From Chaenocephalus aceratus (Eukaryota; Chordata; Actinopteri; Perciformes; Channichthyidae), in NCBI GenBank assembly GCA_023974075.1, contig CM043808.1, forward strand, positions 18,583,572 through 18,647,571: a DNA stretch of 64,000 bases, given 5' to 3'. The notes under the pieces were generated by a model that saw only the letters and a program-made list of their open reading frames with translations, did not search any database and was not told the origin of the DNA. Made by a program: the position numbers and the translations under genes. Positions 43,450 through 56,896 of the stretch are shown piece after piece (within the stretch, counting starts at the first letter, position 1; every line of letters begins with the position of its first letter).

Positions 43450-44187
43450 TGGCGCGTTTCCAATGCAGCGGGTAGCTCGCTTTAAGCGTGCCGAGCCGTG
43501 CGGGGCCCGTTTTTGGTTGTGTTTCCACTTGGCCTAGTTTTGGCCCGGGGCTACTTTTTCACCTTTTTTCTAAATCGTGGTTCTAGGGCCAGGAACAACC
43601 AGGCTGAGTATGCTAAACTAGACAGAGAATCGCTGGCAAGGGGGCTACAACTACAACAAGATGAACATATTTGACCGTGATTTAATTGTAATACACGTTT
43701 CAAAATGATGCCGAAAGTAACAACATACTGATACCAGTTAGTAAAAACCATGAATTAATGCTTTGACAAGTCTGCAGACAGACGGCAGGCGAAAAACCCT
43801 TTTAAAATTCGTGTTTTCTAAATGTAGCTTGGCTAAGCTAACGTTATATATGCTCCGAGCGTCCACACTCACAACAACGGCCTATACAGACATAAATAAA
43901 CCAGCGACTGTATTCGCCATGACAAAGGCAGTCTGTGGTTTGTACTTGTTTAACTTTTGTCTAGTTTCTGAACAGATATGAGGAGCTGTGAGCTCTGAGT
44001 GCGAAGAGCTAACGGCTGTGTTGTTTTTCTGGGGCTCTCATTGAAGATGACGTCACGGCTCCGCCTACACTGCGTTACTATAGTAACTGCCCCAGTTCCT
44101 AAACTGTAATGGAAGCGCAGCATTAAAGTGAGCCGGGCCTAATAAGGCCTAACCAAACCGAGCGAGGCCTGCAGTGGAAACGCGCCA
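43450..44187. mobile_element. Harbinger-type MITE A, 738 bp
   Basis: Ends TGGCGCGTTTCCA (left) and TGGAAACGCGCCA (right) are inverted repeats. It shares long subterminal sequence with the element at 44360-44712 in inverted order (the GGGGCCCGTTTT, TTGGCCTAGTTTTGGCCCG and GCCTAATAAGGCC blocks). Flanks TTA/TGC do not match. Confidence 0.7.
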
Positions 44188-44359
44188 TGCTGACAACAAT
44201 GTTTTATCCCTCTCTTTAAGATGATCCTTACATTCACACCTGGTTAAGTGCCTTGTTCAAGGACCCCTTGGCAGGGTGGATGCTTTATCACCACAGGGAA
44301 CTAATCCTGGGCCCATGACTGAAGAGCAAGGGACCTTTCGTTAAGTACCTGGTCTCTAA

Positions 44360-44712
44360 TGGCGCATTTCCACTGCAGGCCTCGCTCGGCCTCGCTCGGT
44401 TTGGTTAGGCCTTATTATTATTTTAATGCTGCGTTTCCATTACAGTTTAGGGCCGTTGTTGTGAGTGTGGACGGTCGGAGCATATATAACGTTAGCTTAG
44501 CCAAGCTACATTTAGAAAACACGCATTTTAAAAGGGTTTTTTCAACTCAGCCTGGTTGTTCCTGGCCCTAGAACCACGATTTAGTCGGGCCAGAAAAAAG
44601 GTGAAAAAGTAGTCCCGGGCCAAAACTAGGCCAAGTGGAAACGCAACCAAAACGGGCCCCGCACGGCTCGGCACGCTTAAAGCGAGCTACCCGCTGCAGT
44701 GGAAACGCGCCA
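44360..44712. mobile_element. Harbinger-type MITE B, 353 bp, TSD TAA
   Basis: TIR TGGCGCATTTCCACTGCAG on the left and CTGCAGTGGAAACGCGCCA on the right, flanked by TAA on both sides (44357-44359, 44713-44715), the TWA-type duplication of PIF/Harbinger. Opposite orientation to MITE A, and shorter by an internal deletion of about 385 bp. No ORF. Confidence 0.8.
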
Positions 44713-45703
44713 TAATAAGAGCTATACTCAGTATTTGAAGGTTGGTTTCTTTTTTTTTGTTGGCTTTACAAAAGCAAAAGTCTGGTTTGAACAAAACGTG
44801 TTTTTCGATTCTAACTGCTTGGGAAACAAGCTTCCATTATGTGACCAAGTGACTCAAAATGAATGAAATGAGAAACCCATGGAACAAAACACATTTCTTG
44901 GAGATTTTCACAAGATGTTCAACATGGATAAATGCATAAATAACTCGGTAAATGGCAAACAAAAGAGTGGAAAACAATTAGGCCATCCCACCATATTAAT
45001 TATGCCAAAAATGATGTGTGCCATCATGTCAGAGCCTCATCTGTTTTTCCTAATGGTGAAAACAATATGGTGGATGTTGCTACAAGTGTCTGGTGTTGGC
45101 TCACGTTTGTAATAAACATAAAGAAATGAAACATGCTTGCCCAAACGGGCTGTTTAGGAACAGTATGGCTTTAATAGAGATGTTCTAGTAATGTCTAAAC
45201 AGTTGAGTCTTTTGCTGGCTTAAAGACCCTGGTTCATATCCAGGCAGTCACATATGGCATTAAGCTGTCTCTCGACATTGTGCAATTCAACAGGGGAAGC
45301 AATTGGCATAGTTTGCTCACGAAACACTCCTTATGCCAATGTGAAGAATTGAATTGGCAAAAGTTTTGCTTTGTAAGACCAGCTCCAAAAGTCTCCCTCC
45401 ATGTTTGTCTCCAAATGCAGCCGGTCTCCCTATTGTGATACGTATTAACTTCTTGCACTGTTTCTGTTTGTGTAACAACACCCATCTGAATTTGAAGTTA
45501 GATTTCAAGTGTGGTCATCTGTTTAGATCACAATTGCTTTTAGTAAAAGCAATACGGTGTTTTATACTTTGATACATCAAAGCAAAAATGTGTGTCTTTA
45601 TTTAATATTAGCATTTGCACATCTGTTTACCAACGGTTACAGACATGTTTTTACAATGACATTAGAAAGCATTCTCTGATTTATTTTTGTCTGTGTGTCC
45701 CTC

Positions 45704-45704
<1 letters not shown>

Positions 45705-45774
<70 letters not shown>
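45705..45774. repeat. (GT)n microsatellite
   Basis: About 70 bp of pure GT. Confidence 0.95.
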
Positions 45775-45775
<1 letters not shown>

Positions 45776-46008
45776 TGTGTTTTGTTCCAACTCCATCTGT
45801 CTCCTGTTGAAAAGCAGGTCTTCCGCCGGGTCTTATCAGCTTTCCTCAGACTACGGACTGTGACTCATTCACGAGGCCGTCATCTGACACATCTGAAGCC
45901 CATCGATGTGGCTGTGAATGTTAACTTCTGAGGATACAACTGCTCTCCATCTCCAACTAAATGCAGCTACAGTCGCTCTGCTCTCAAAAGACTTGTACTT
46001 TCACAGAC

Positions 46009-46011
<3 letters not shown>

Positions 46012-46079
<68 letters not shown>
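46012..46079. repeat. (GT)n microsatellite
   Basis: About 68 bp of pure GT, only 238 bp from the preceding array. Confidence 0.95.
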
Positions 46080-46081
<2 letters not shown>

Positions 46082-46123
46082 CACAGGAAAAGGCCGACAT
46101 GCTGAGTTCTATCTTTCTGTGTT

Positions 46124-46419
46124 CTATGTTGCAAATGTATTATCTTTTCAATTTACACACGGCATATATTGCACGTCTGTCCGTCCTGGGAGAGGGATCC
46201 CTCCTCTGTTGCTCTCTCCGAGGTTTCTCCCATTTTTCCCTTTAAACTGTGGGTTTTTTTCGGAAGTTTTTCCTTGTACGATGTGAGGGTCTAAGGACAG
46301 AGGGTGTCGTATTGTCATACTGATATTCTGTACAAACTGTGAAGACCACTGAGACAAATGTAACATTGTGATATTGGGCTATATAAATAAACATTGATTG
46401 ATTGATTGATTGATTGATT
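46124..46419 (+). mobile_element. LINE 3' end fragment (teleost L2-like), ATTG-tailed
   Basis: Blocks GGGAGAGGGATCCCTCCT, GAGGTTTCTCCCAT, CGATGTGAGGGTCTAAGGAC and GATATTGGGCTATATAAATA end in a TTGA/ATTG tetranucleotide tail (46397-46419). This is one of the commonest LINE 3' UTR fragments in fish. The same fragment recurs at 62893-63238 in the same orientation. Truncated to the 3' UTR only. Confidence 0.8.
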
Positions 46420-46981
46420 CTGTCATGAACTGACAGAACAGAATTATAGCTCAGTGTGATCCTACGTAGTTAACAAAACCATAGTGTTCAAAATGCTGAG
46501 TTGACATAAGTTGTAGCTCACTGAAGTGTGCTGTGGTATAAATCAGTGGAGACTCTGCTTACCAAACTTGGTTTATTGAAGTGTTTCTTTACATTTTTAA
46601 CGTGTTTTTCTCCCTCTTTTCACCTCTTAAATGTCTTTAATAACCTATTATGCTGCTTCATAGAATATACTTATCAAAAGACAATTTCACAGAAGACTGT
46701 AATGTTGATAGGGAAGATAGCCTTATAATGCCCCAAAACGCCAATCCGAGACAGTTTCTAGCAAATAAAATCACAGTCTGAACAATAGACAATAATATTC
46801 TCTAAATTAAACCACAGGGTTTGCTATTTTATCCATTCCCTTCAAGCGACACATATTTTTGTTTTCTGATTTGTTGCCTCTTTCCGCAGGACAATATCAT
46901 TTAAAGTGTTGTTTCAGAATGTGACATACTTACATTACAGTTGCTCCATTTAGAAAAAGGTAAAACAAACAGCCTCTCTGA
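46420..46981. other. Noncoding spacer
   Basis: AT-rich; nothing recognised. Confidence 0.45.
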
Positions 46982-48088
46982 AGAATCAGCACCTTACCGT
47001 GGTAGAGAGGTTTGTGTGCCCTGATGAACCTGGGGGCTGTGTTGTCTGGAACCTTGTGTTCCTGGTAGGGTCTCCCATGGCAAATTGGTCTCAGGCAAGG
47101 GGCCAGACTAAGATTGGTTCAAAAGACCTCATGAAAGAAACAACAAGAAGTGAGGATACCCGGCCCGGAGAAAGCCCGGGGTCCCTTTCTGGAGCCAGGC
47201 CCAGAAGGAGGACTCGTCGGCGAGCGTCTGGTGGCCGGGCTTGCCACGGAGCCCGGCCTGGCCCAGCCCGAAAAGGCAACGTGGGCAACACCTCCGCTTC
47301 TCCGTCCCGCGGGCCCACCACCTACGGAAAACAGCGATGGGGTCGGGTGCGCTGCCAGAAGGGTGGCAGTGAAAGCGGAGGGTCTCGACAGACCAGACCC
47401 GGGCGGACAGAAGCTGGCTTTGGGGACGTGGAACATCACCTCTCTGGGGGGGAAGGAGCCGGAGCTTGTGCGGGAGGTGGAGCGTTACCAGTTGGATCTG
47501 GTTGGGCTCACCTCTCCGCACAGCGTCGGCTCTGGAACCTTACTTCTGGATAGGGGTTGGACTCTATTCATCTCCGGAGTTGCTCAAGGAGTGAGGCGTC
47601 GGGCGGGTGTGGGATACTCACAAGTCCCCGGTCTGGTGCTTCGTTGTTGGAGTTTACCCCAGTGGACGAGAGGGTCGCCTCCCTACGCCTGCGGGTTATA
47701 GGGGGGAAAACTCTGATTGTTGTGTGTGCTTATGCACCCAACAGCAGTTCAGAGTATATGGCCTTCTTGGAGACCCTGGAAAGAGTCCTGTATGGGGCTC
47801 CTGAAGGGGACTCTTTAGTCTTGCTGGGAGACTTCAACGCACATGTGGGCAATGATGGAGACACTTGGAGGGGCGTGATTGGGAGGAACGGCACCCCTGA
47901 TCTGACCGGAGTGGTGGTTTGTTACTGGACTCTGTGCTAGTCATGGATTGGCCATAACAACACCATGTTCGAACATAAGGATGCTCATAAGTGTACGTGG
48001 TACCAGAGCACCCTAGGCAGAAGGTCCATGATTGATTTCGTTATCGTATCATCGGACCTGAGGCCGTATGTTTTGGACACTCGGGTAA
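46982..48088 (+). mobile_element. LINE 5' part with APE-type endonuclease, cut by the assembly gap
   Basis: Begins with AGAATCAGCACCTTACCGTG and a 5' leader characteristic of a teleost LINE family (RTE-like by its endonuclease layout; clade uncertain). The coding part runs into the N gap, and after the gap (48189 on) no LINE sequence resumes. Either the element ends inside the gap or the gap hides the RT. Confidence 0.75.
47400..48088 (+). pseudogene. LINE apurinic-type endonuclease domain (frameshifted)
   Basis: Frame 1: ALGTWNITSLGGKEPELVRE, VERYQLDLVGLTS and a [12 protein letters not shown] motif. Frame 2 from about 47645: [57 protein letters not shown] (the Asp/Asn of GDFN is catalytic). 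Frame 3 from 47965: MFEHKDAHKCTWYQSTLGRR then SMIDFVIVSSDLRPYVLDTR. At least two frameshifts (about 47645 and 47910-47960) separate the frames. The conserved motifs fit the exonuclease/endonuclease/phosphatase fold used to nick target DNA. Confidence 0.8.
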
Positions 48089-48188
48089 NNNNNNNNNNNN
48101 NNNNNNNNNNNNNNNNNNNNNNNNNNNNNNNNNNNNNNNNNNNNNNNNNNNNNNNNNNNNNNNNNNNNNNNNNNNNNNNNNNNNNNNN
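48089..48188. other. Assembly gap (100 N)
   Basis: Exactly 100 N, the conventional size for a gap of unknown length. It falls inside a repetitive LINE. Confidence 0.98.
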
Positions 48189-51049
48189 GAAATTAATAAG
48201 ATACAGTAAACATTAAACATTTATTTGCTTCAGGGGCATCTGCTACATTCCATTATTTCATCTAAGAGCATGCTATATGTAAATGAAACAAATTATGCTC
48301 GTCTGCGGACATGAAACATGAACCACTTGTTATCCCTCTCTGCTGTGCATATCCCTTGAATGAAGGATTTGAAATGAGACATTATGCATATTCATAGTGT
48401 TTAAGCTCCTTTTTCACCGCCTGTAGGTACTGTAAAGGTTGTTTTAATTCTTCGTTTTCACTTATGTGTGTTTTTCTTGTTTACATGTCTGTAAATACAA
48501 TGTTTTATGTTGGGCAACATAAAAAACATATTTCCCTATTTGAATGTGATGAAACACTTGATATATTTTAGATGGTTCAATCCTTCCAGTATTACAGGGC
48601 TGGATGCTGCAATCCCCCCTGCTCATATGAAGCTAAAGCCATGGCCCTGTGAGGCTCATCCAGCGAAAAATACATTCAGTATCTTGTGAAAGTGCGACTT
48701 GAAATTTGATCTCAAGCTTCGATTCCAGGCGAGCAGTGACCGCACGCAGGATTACAGCACACGTCATTTCAGGACGGGAAAAAAAACAGCTTTCCCTGTA
48801 GCTGTTCAGAATGCTCCCTTAATGTAAAGCCGCCTGTGACTTTACCAGATGCAACATTCGCCTGCGCGTACAGAGACCCACTTAAGTGGCTCATTGCACA
48901 CAGTAACATCGGGCACACTTCCCCCGCCATGGCACTCTGTCAGGGTACCTGGCAGCGCATCCACTCACAACCATTTACATTTCAAAGTCAGAGACATTGC
49001 ACAAACTCACACACAAACTCACACATCGTTGCCATCTGGTATTTGTGGTTTCTCTCACACCCACCATTGGTTTCCAGACCGTAGGAGTGAAGCCTAACAC
49101 GGTGTTTTCAGTGGAATATGGCGATTAATGCTTGTGTTGATGCATGCTGGGGTACAGCAGTGGGGGTGAATGTTTCTGCATGTATTCCTCTTAAATTAAG
49201 GTTGTGTTTCTCTGAGTCAGAAACCCGTGGCTACATGTGCGTGTGTAAGCATCTGCTAACACAGTTTATACGTATCCAGCTGTGGCGAGCCACCAGCTCT
49301 TTCCAATGTGTTCCAAATATGCATGTGGGTGTTGTGCATTTGTGTCTATATATATGTGTGTTTGCTGGTAAGAAACTGTGGCATTGAGGATGCCTTATCT
49401 GTCGTGTTCAGAGAGGTAGCTCTCACAGGAGCTAGAGCTCTCAGCCGGAAGCATGGGTGCTGCTGAAAAGACTTCTGTCACACACCTACAGCTCTGGCTC
49501 AGACAGCAAAAGAATGAACCGAAGGCAGACGTGGTGGAAATATCGAAAAAAAACAAATTTCACAGTCATAGGTGGGAGGGCGTGCGATTGAGCAGTGTTT
49601 GTGTGTTGATGTGTGTGTGTGAAAACCTTTGTAATAAATGAGTCTAATGTAAAAATGAAGCAATACACATTAATGTCTTTTTACACGAGAAATCATGCTT
49701 GATTCATATTGTCTCAATGTTATTCATTTCATTTATGAATGCCCGTCCATCACTGTGCCCTCCAGAGGAAGTATGCATAATTTTACCCTGCAACATGAGA
49801 ACCTGCGTGTGAATATCTGCTTTGTTTGCCAACGTCAACGCACCTCTGGGGTGTCCATAAGGCTGAATGCGTGTCGGGGTTAATGTGCTCAACACTGGGC
49901 GGAGGAAGAGCTCTCACTCTCTATTAAACTGTCCTTCATGTGGGAGAAGATGAGCCTCATTATATCAGCGTCCCCAGCTAATGACCACTAATCCCTCCCT
50001 ACTGAGGAAAAAGTGTGTGAGAGAGAGAGAGCGGAAGTTTGGATGAGAGAAAGCTCAGCTCTGGAATCTAAAGAAAGATGGATAAGTTAGATGAGGTGAA
50101 AGAAGAGGAGAAAGAGCTTGACTAGAGGCAGGCATTAATATAGTTTTGCCTGTTATTGACCTCTCCTCTTTCCTTGCACTTCCTCCCCTTGCTGTTTTCA
50201 ATTGCAGCCACACACACACCTCCCAAACCCGTCCCTTCTCTTCCGCTCCGTCATGCAGAGATCAGTACGAGGGAAACGGACTGTGAATGCATTAGTGTCA
50301 TCATCATCAGGGGACACGAGGCTTCATCTGTCATAATCCCGCGACAGCTAGGGCAGTTCTCCACAGGGCGGGCTATTACTCTCCATTACCCACCATGCAC
50401 ACATTCAGGCACACACGCACCACTGGGACGGGTAATGAGAGGGTGCATCAGTGGGCGTCCTCGCCCTCCAAAATCTGATACATAATTTGTTTCCATCACT
50501 GTCTGGTTAAAAATGTATAAATCAATTTCCCTCACAAAATACTGCAATATCGACCAGAAGGTTTTTTTGTAGCTTACCAGGCTCCTGGTCCAACTGATCC
50601 AGAATGAAATGTATTTTCCCTGTAATACCCGCCCTAGATGGTAACTGTTATCAGTCACAGTCGCACACACCCAATCATGGAGATGAGGGAAATATGGGAG
50701 AGAAAGCTATGGAGGGGGAGATGAGGGCGTGAGGATGACAGAGTAAAGACTTTTCAGCAACCGGTATGATCAATATTTCTCTATTCTTCAACGGTTCAGA
50801 AACAATTTTCTGTTAGCCCTCACTCAGGCTGGACTAAAATCTTCTTTATCTCCCTTTACTCTCCTACTCTGGCTTCATGTTCCTTCTCCCATAGAGGTGA
50901 CAGTTGTTTTAGTATCACTTACAGTTCTAATTACTAGCAGTGTGAGTCTGTAAGAGTGTGTCAACAGTGAAACCTGCCATTTGTGTGTCTTACTGAAAAT
51001 ACTATGTTTTCAACATTACTTGAAGCAATATCCAGGTTGATGGCATCAG
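48189..51049. other. Noncoding interval
   Basis: No recognisable gene or transposon. Two segments (48240-48430 and 50250-50400) are free of simple repeats and look of higher complexity; see the findings. Confidence 0.45.
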
Positions 51050-51610
51050 AGAAAGGTCGAAGTCAAATTTCACATATTTAAAGTCAAGTCTTTTTGCTCC
51101 ATGACTTTGTCCTAAAGTGGCAAGGACACGAGTCAAGTCCCAATTGTTTCAAATCAAGTGCAAAGTCCTTACAATGTCTGAAGTTGTCCATGGCCAGTCC
51201 AAGAAAAGTTGGTAGGCTTTTGCTTCAATTCTCTAATCTTTAAGGTCGAGTCTCAAGTCATTTTAATGAAAGTCCAATTCTTTCAGGTCTACTTCTTAGT
51301 CCTTCAGGGGCAAGCATAAGCCAAGTCCCAAGTTATCAGATCAAGCCCAAAGCCCTTGCTATGCGTTGTCTTAATTGTCTACAGCCAGTCCAAGACAAGT
51401 CACTTGACTATCGCTATCTCGCTATCTCTAAGGTCATGTCTGAAGTCATTTTAATGAGAGTCCAAGTCAAGTCTCAATTATTTCAGGTCAAGTCTTAAGT
51501 CCTTTAGGATTCCATGCCAAGTCCCAAGTCTTTTGGGGAATATATTGTGTCTTAAGTTCACATCAATCAGATCATTGTATGACCTTAGACTCAGACCAAA
51601 GTCTCAAGTC
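51050..51610. repeat. CAAGTCC-rich minisatellite-like tandem duplication
   Basis: The words AAGTC, CAAGTCC and AGTCCAAG recur dozens of times. Beneath this lies a unit of about 230 bp in roughly two copies (51120-51285 and 51315-51510), shown by CCAGTCCAAGA, TCTAAGGTC and AAGTCATTTTAATGA occurring in the same order in both. Confidence 0.75.
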
Positions 51611-54600
51611 TGTAGCTCTGCTTTGCGTTATTCCTACAACTTCAAATCCTTAACTGACAGAAGTCACACAGCAGACAGTTGCTGAAGTTGCTGACAACCA
51701 GAACTACAGAGAGAGACCTAGATTTTAGGTGATCTGTAATCAAAGTATCCATTTCATATTTTCTCAGAGGGCTTCATGTCAGCTCTTTTTTGACACGCAT
51801 AAGAGACAATTCCTTAACATAGCTTGCATGACGAGTGACTGGTGGCATTGCGGCTGAGGGAGCTTCATATATTTTCCCATGTGTTCGGCTGACTGCTGAT
51901 TTATCTTCCATCAGTTGTCATGGCCCCGAGGAGGCCAACCTTCTCTTGCAGCCATGACACTCAAATAACACAATAACTCAAACAGTCCGAAGGGAAGATT
52001 ACATGGTGCATCATGGCATGACAGGAAAAGACTCTGAAAGGCAGAACTTGTTAACTTATGGCTCAGTAGACACGCCAATGCATAAGCTTTATACTTTTAG
52101 AGATCAGCTTACTCTCTTACTGAGGGTGTTTAAAAACCGCTTTCTGTAGAGACTGTTGGATTTTGACTTTCACCCTGTCCAGTCATATAAAGCACTATTA
52201 AACTGGTTGTGGTGATTCAAGTGAGATAAAGGGTTTTTTTGGAGGGCTAGAGTAGAATTCTTAATCAAACTTGCTAGTGGCAAGGCTTTAGAATGGAAAA
52301 GTCTGTCGGTCAGTCTAACACTTGGGACGGACTGAGGTATTTAAAGGATTTTGTGGTTTTGCCGTGGCATTTTGTTAAGATATTCATGGTTCCCAGAGGG
52401 TGAAGCCTACTGACTTTGGTGATCCCTTGACTTTTCATCCAGTGCCACAGCAGGGCAACTGTTTAACTTATCCAGTAAAATATTTCCAAAAGATAATTTG
52501 GCACCAAACTAATGGTATTCCTATTATACTCTTCTCTACTTGATTATCAGTGTTGGTAAGCAAATGTACTGTACAGTAGGAATGCTAACAAGTTAAACTA
52601 AGATGGTGAACATTGCATTTCTTAGCATTGAGCACAAACCATTGCTGTGCTAAGAACACTGTAGACTCTCCTTAGACATACATTTTATTGTTCAATAAAC
52701 AAAATTACACACTTTTGAACATACCCACTGGGAGATAAAATCAGTTATGCTTTGACAAAGAATCCATAAAAAAATGTCATCTGTGGAAGCCGTAGTACTG
52801 TAAAAAGCACGACCAATACAAAATTACCTTACCCCACCTTTAATTAAAACGATTTCAAAAAAATTATTCTCAAGTGATATCAACTTTAGATTGCTAGATA
52901 TTGCCACTGTAAATTCATAAGAACAACTCTCAAATTAATTAAATTATTCAAATCAGCAACAACATCTCATCTCTTGGGAAATAAACCACACAAACCGCTT
53001 GCGCTCATGTTAACAGTGACTTATTCAAGGGCATGTCAGTTCTTGACTCATCAAAAAATCTCAGCCATTTTCTGAAACGACACAGGCCCTGATTAGCACT
53101 GAGTGCTTTGGTTGGTCGTGCTCATTTCCAGGAAAAAGGAAATCTCAGGAATCACACGTACTCTCAGTTCAATAAAGCCCCACACCCTGATAACGATCAT
53201 GAATCATACAAACAGAAATGAAAAGAGGGTTCAGATGAGACCATTTTACCATTGACTTTCTATGACACTTTCATCAGTCACTGATTGTGAGGAGTCGGAG
53301 GTTTAGTGAAAGCAACAATGCAGCACATTGCTTTGAATAACATTTGTGTGAAAGAGAAGGACAAGGAGGTCAAAGAGAGAGACAAAATGGAGATCAATTA
53401 CTCATTAGAAGCCATGCCTTTTTCTTTTATTCGTGTGCCATCAAGCACATTCTAAAATCAATGAAGCCGACTGAATTGATCCTCTCAGAGAGGCTAGAGA
53501 GGTAGAGATAAAGTGAACATAGCGATACAGAAGAAGTTTATGTGTGAAACAGAGATACGAAAGTCGGTGTATGAGTGACATGGCGTTTGCAAGGAAGATT
53601 TGCACAGTTATTGATCTGTTTGACCTGATGATTGCTTTGATTCACTGTCTCTCTATTCAGCCAGATTTCATGATTTAATTAGGAGCTTTGAAGCGATAGT
53701 AGTTGTCGTTTTCCGATCAGAGAGTCCTTCTCTTATATGATTCCTCCTTCTTTCGCAAAGCATTCGGCCGGCCCAGCCACGCTCCATCATTCGTTTAGGT
53801 CAACAGCCGTTTTCAAAACAACCAAGCCATCATTAAGGGTATTTCTGAGTCAGATGCTATAGGTGGATTGACTCTTTTGATCTCATCAAATGAAAGCAAA
53901 TCTGGAAGTGCGGGTACTTTTTGTCAGAAGCAGTATTTCAGAAGACTTTTTAGATTACTAGTTTTACATTTTTTCTTTTCATCACACCCCTGCCAAGAGA
54001 GAAAGTTTCAATATACTCAGCGTGAAAGTCTGGCACCTATTAACGACTTTCATCATTGACCAGGGCTGCGTCTCGGTGTGTTATTGTCACTCAAATGTCC
54101 TAATCCTCTACGGATGAAATGACCTGTGGAGGAAATGTCTAGTGGTCTGGGACTCAGAAGTGGATGGATAGATGGATGGATGCGCACAAGGATGCGTGAA
54201 AGAGGGTGCCCTGAAAATTGGATTCCTCTCGCCTCTGGCTCTTGGACGAGGGAGGCTAAAAACAACAGAAATATAGAAAGAGTCTGAGAACGGAGAGGGA
54301 GGTTATTGCTGGAGGCCCTGTCAGAGAAAGTGCTGAATCGTGGAGTGGCTCTTTTTCCCCTGCCTGAATGCACACCCCATTACTACCCCCATAGCTACAC
54401 CTGGCCTTAGCCACAAAGGTAGAGGGGTGGCTTCGGGTGGTAGAGGCGGAGGAGGTTTGACACATACACACACACAACGCACCTTCCTCTCGAGACAAGC
54501 TATAACAGCGAGGCTGGAGCGCCGAGATGAGGTCCCGTTCCGCCAGATGTCGGACGCAGACGGAGCTACTCAAGTGAGCCAGAGTGGGGAAGAGGTATGG

Positions 54601-56896
54601 AGCGAGGAAGAGAAGGAGGGAAGGATTGGAATGGGATACATAACTCACAATAAAAGACATCCATCCTCATTATTGTAATAACCCGCCCGCCACGCACCAG
54701 TGCGGCATCTCTATCGCTCAGCGTTGGTTGCCCTCTTCCTCACACACATATAGCAGGCAATACATTTCCAATAGACACTATCAGGGCACAACAAATCCTG
54801 AATTCCAGGTTTATACACATCCCAATCCTATCTAATCTCGGACCTGCGGAACAAAATCACTTTTTGGTGCAATATTGTAAGTCAGGAGAGGTTCCCACAC
54901 CAATTACTTCCGTTAGATTACGAATTCATGTTTTTCTGTGGCTTCCACATTGTAAGCTCATCACCTATTCCTGCTCTGTCCATGAGAAAAAAGCTGAGGG
55001 AAGCACTGGAAGGATTAATGCACTAAAACACACACATATACACACAAATACATCTTCCTGCAAATTCAATATCCTCCTTGCTGCTCTCTAGCAGTGATTA
55101 AGAAGGTGGACTGTAGTCAACCCCAAAACCTCTCATAGTGTGGGGCAATGTTCTCAGAATGGACATTATGTTTTTATGTAAAATGGAAATCAAATGAAAT
55201 TGCATTTCTGCTTAGAAAGCAAAAATATCCTTGGTTAATTGAATGTGTGATCTTTGATATAAATAGAATACAAATGTATGTCAAGTACATTTAACTCAAT
55301 AAGTGTGTATATTGTGTCTAGTTTGCTGATTTCCTTTTTGCTCCAAGGTCTTATAAGTTTTCATTTTATATGGCAAAAAAATGTACAGATTTCTATAATG
55401 TGGAAAAACATAGTTCACTGCCACTGCCTTCCCATTAGACTAATATCACCTTTGTACGACAGTTAAATACACACTGCTTAGTACACACTACACTACACTA
55501 CACTACACTACACTACACACACTGTTGGTTCAATTGGTTAGGTTAAGGCATTGGGGGTGAATGGTTTAGGTTGAGTATATAGATATGTTAAGCCAATTAG
55601 AGGCAGAGAAGGGCTGGTCATGTGATTGTTGCAATTCTGCATAATAGTCGGCAGTGTTCTTCTGTTTGTTTGCAGGGTCAGTTTGTACTTTTTGGAGAAA
55701 TGGCCATTTGTTTTCAGGTTCAGGTTCAGGTCACACCATTGAGCTTTTGGAATAATGGTCCATCAGAACAATATGATGTAACCATGGTTCAGCTGTCCAT
55801 GACTCAGTGTTGAAATAGAAAAAATAAAAAGAGAAGTCTAGTTGAATCGCTGATGACAAGAAAGCTTGGTCTCTTGAAACTCTGCTTTCCCAGACTGTTT
55901 TGGTTCTGCTTCTGTTGGTTCATCAGCGACAGAGATAGGGAGAGGTGAGGGGGTGAGAATAATCAATTTTCTCCTCCTTGCACATCTCAATCACCTGTGT
56001 TATTAATAACTAGATTGATATGAGCGTTTAGTGGCCTCAGGGAAGACCTGGCCTATCGACTTAGCAACTAACGGAGCGAGAAGAACAAAGATGGAGAGAT
56101 GATGATGAAACTTGAGGGTGGAAAGCAAGGTTAAGAAAGAAATGAGGTACATTGAATTAAGTAAACAAATGTATGCTTCGAACTATAAGCCAACTTGGTG
56201 AATCACCAAAATAAGGTTCCACACTTAGTACAGGTTAGAAAAGTAATAAGGAAAAGGTAAGAATTTAAGTCAATGACATGGTCCAGAAGGAGATGAAACC
56301 TTGGCAAACCAAGCTGTCCGTCAGCCCTCTGACTACTGCAGTGTTGTCGGATTTGGGTTGTTGATCGTGCTTTTGCCTAATTTCTCTATGTACGGTTAGG
56401 ACCGTCCTCCCATGAAACTTGTGTTTCCATAAACAAAATGGCAACAGCCAAATTGCTAAACTCGAGTCTAAAGCAACATGGCTGTGACCAGCATTTCAGC
56501 ACTTCTCAATATTGTTGGGATTGTAACTTTCTCATTGCAAGTAATAAGATGACCATTGGCTGCAGTCCAAGTGGTGTGTTTAAGTGTCTAAACGCGTACA
56601 AATCGACATGTATCAATGCAAATTGGACATTGGGAATTTCTGTGCGCTAGTTCTTACATTTCAGCATGGTGTGTTTATAAACGGTAAAACAAAGATAGCA
56701 AAGAGTAATGGAAAAAAGTTTTGGGCAGCATGTGATTGAAAGAAGGCTAAAGAGAGCAACAGTGGCAGCACTCCCTTGTGCAGACGTCCAGAGTGTTGGT
56801 GATTTCACTGTTGGGGACAACTGTCAGTCTGCCAGCTGGAGTAGATACAATCTAACCCCACTCCGTCTGGCAGCTTTAGTAATTGTTCATTTACAA

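Larger units (their letters stand above)
44716..46123. other. Noncoding interval with two (GT)n arrays
   Basis: No gene recognised. GT arrays are listed separately. Confidence 0.5.

Noticed and set aside
49118..49387. 89-codon ORF and neighbours in 48.2-51 kb
   Set aside because: No recognisable domain and no exon context; typical random ORF length.
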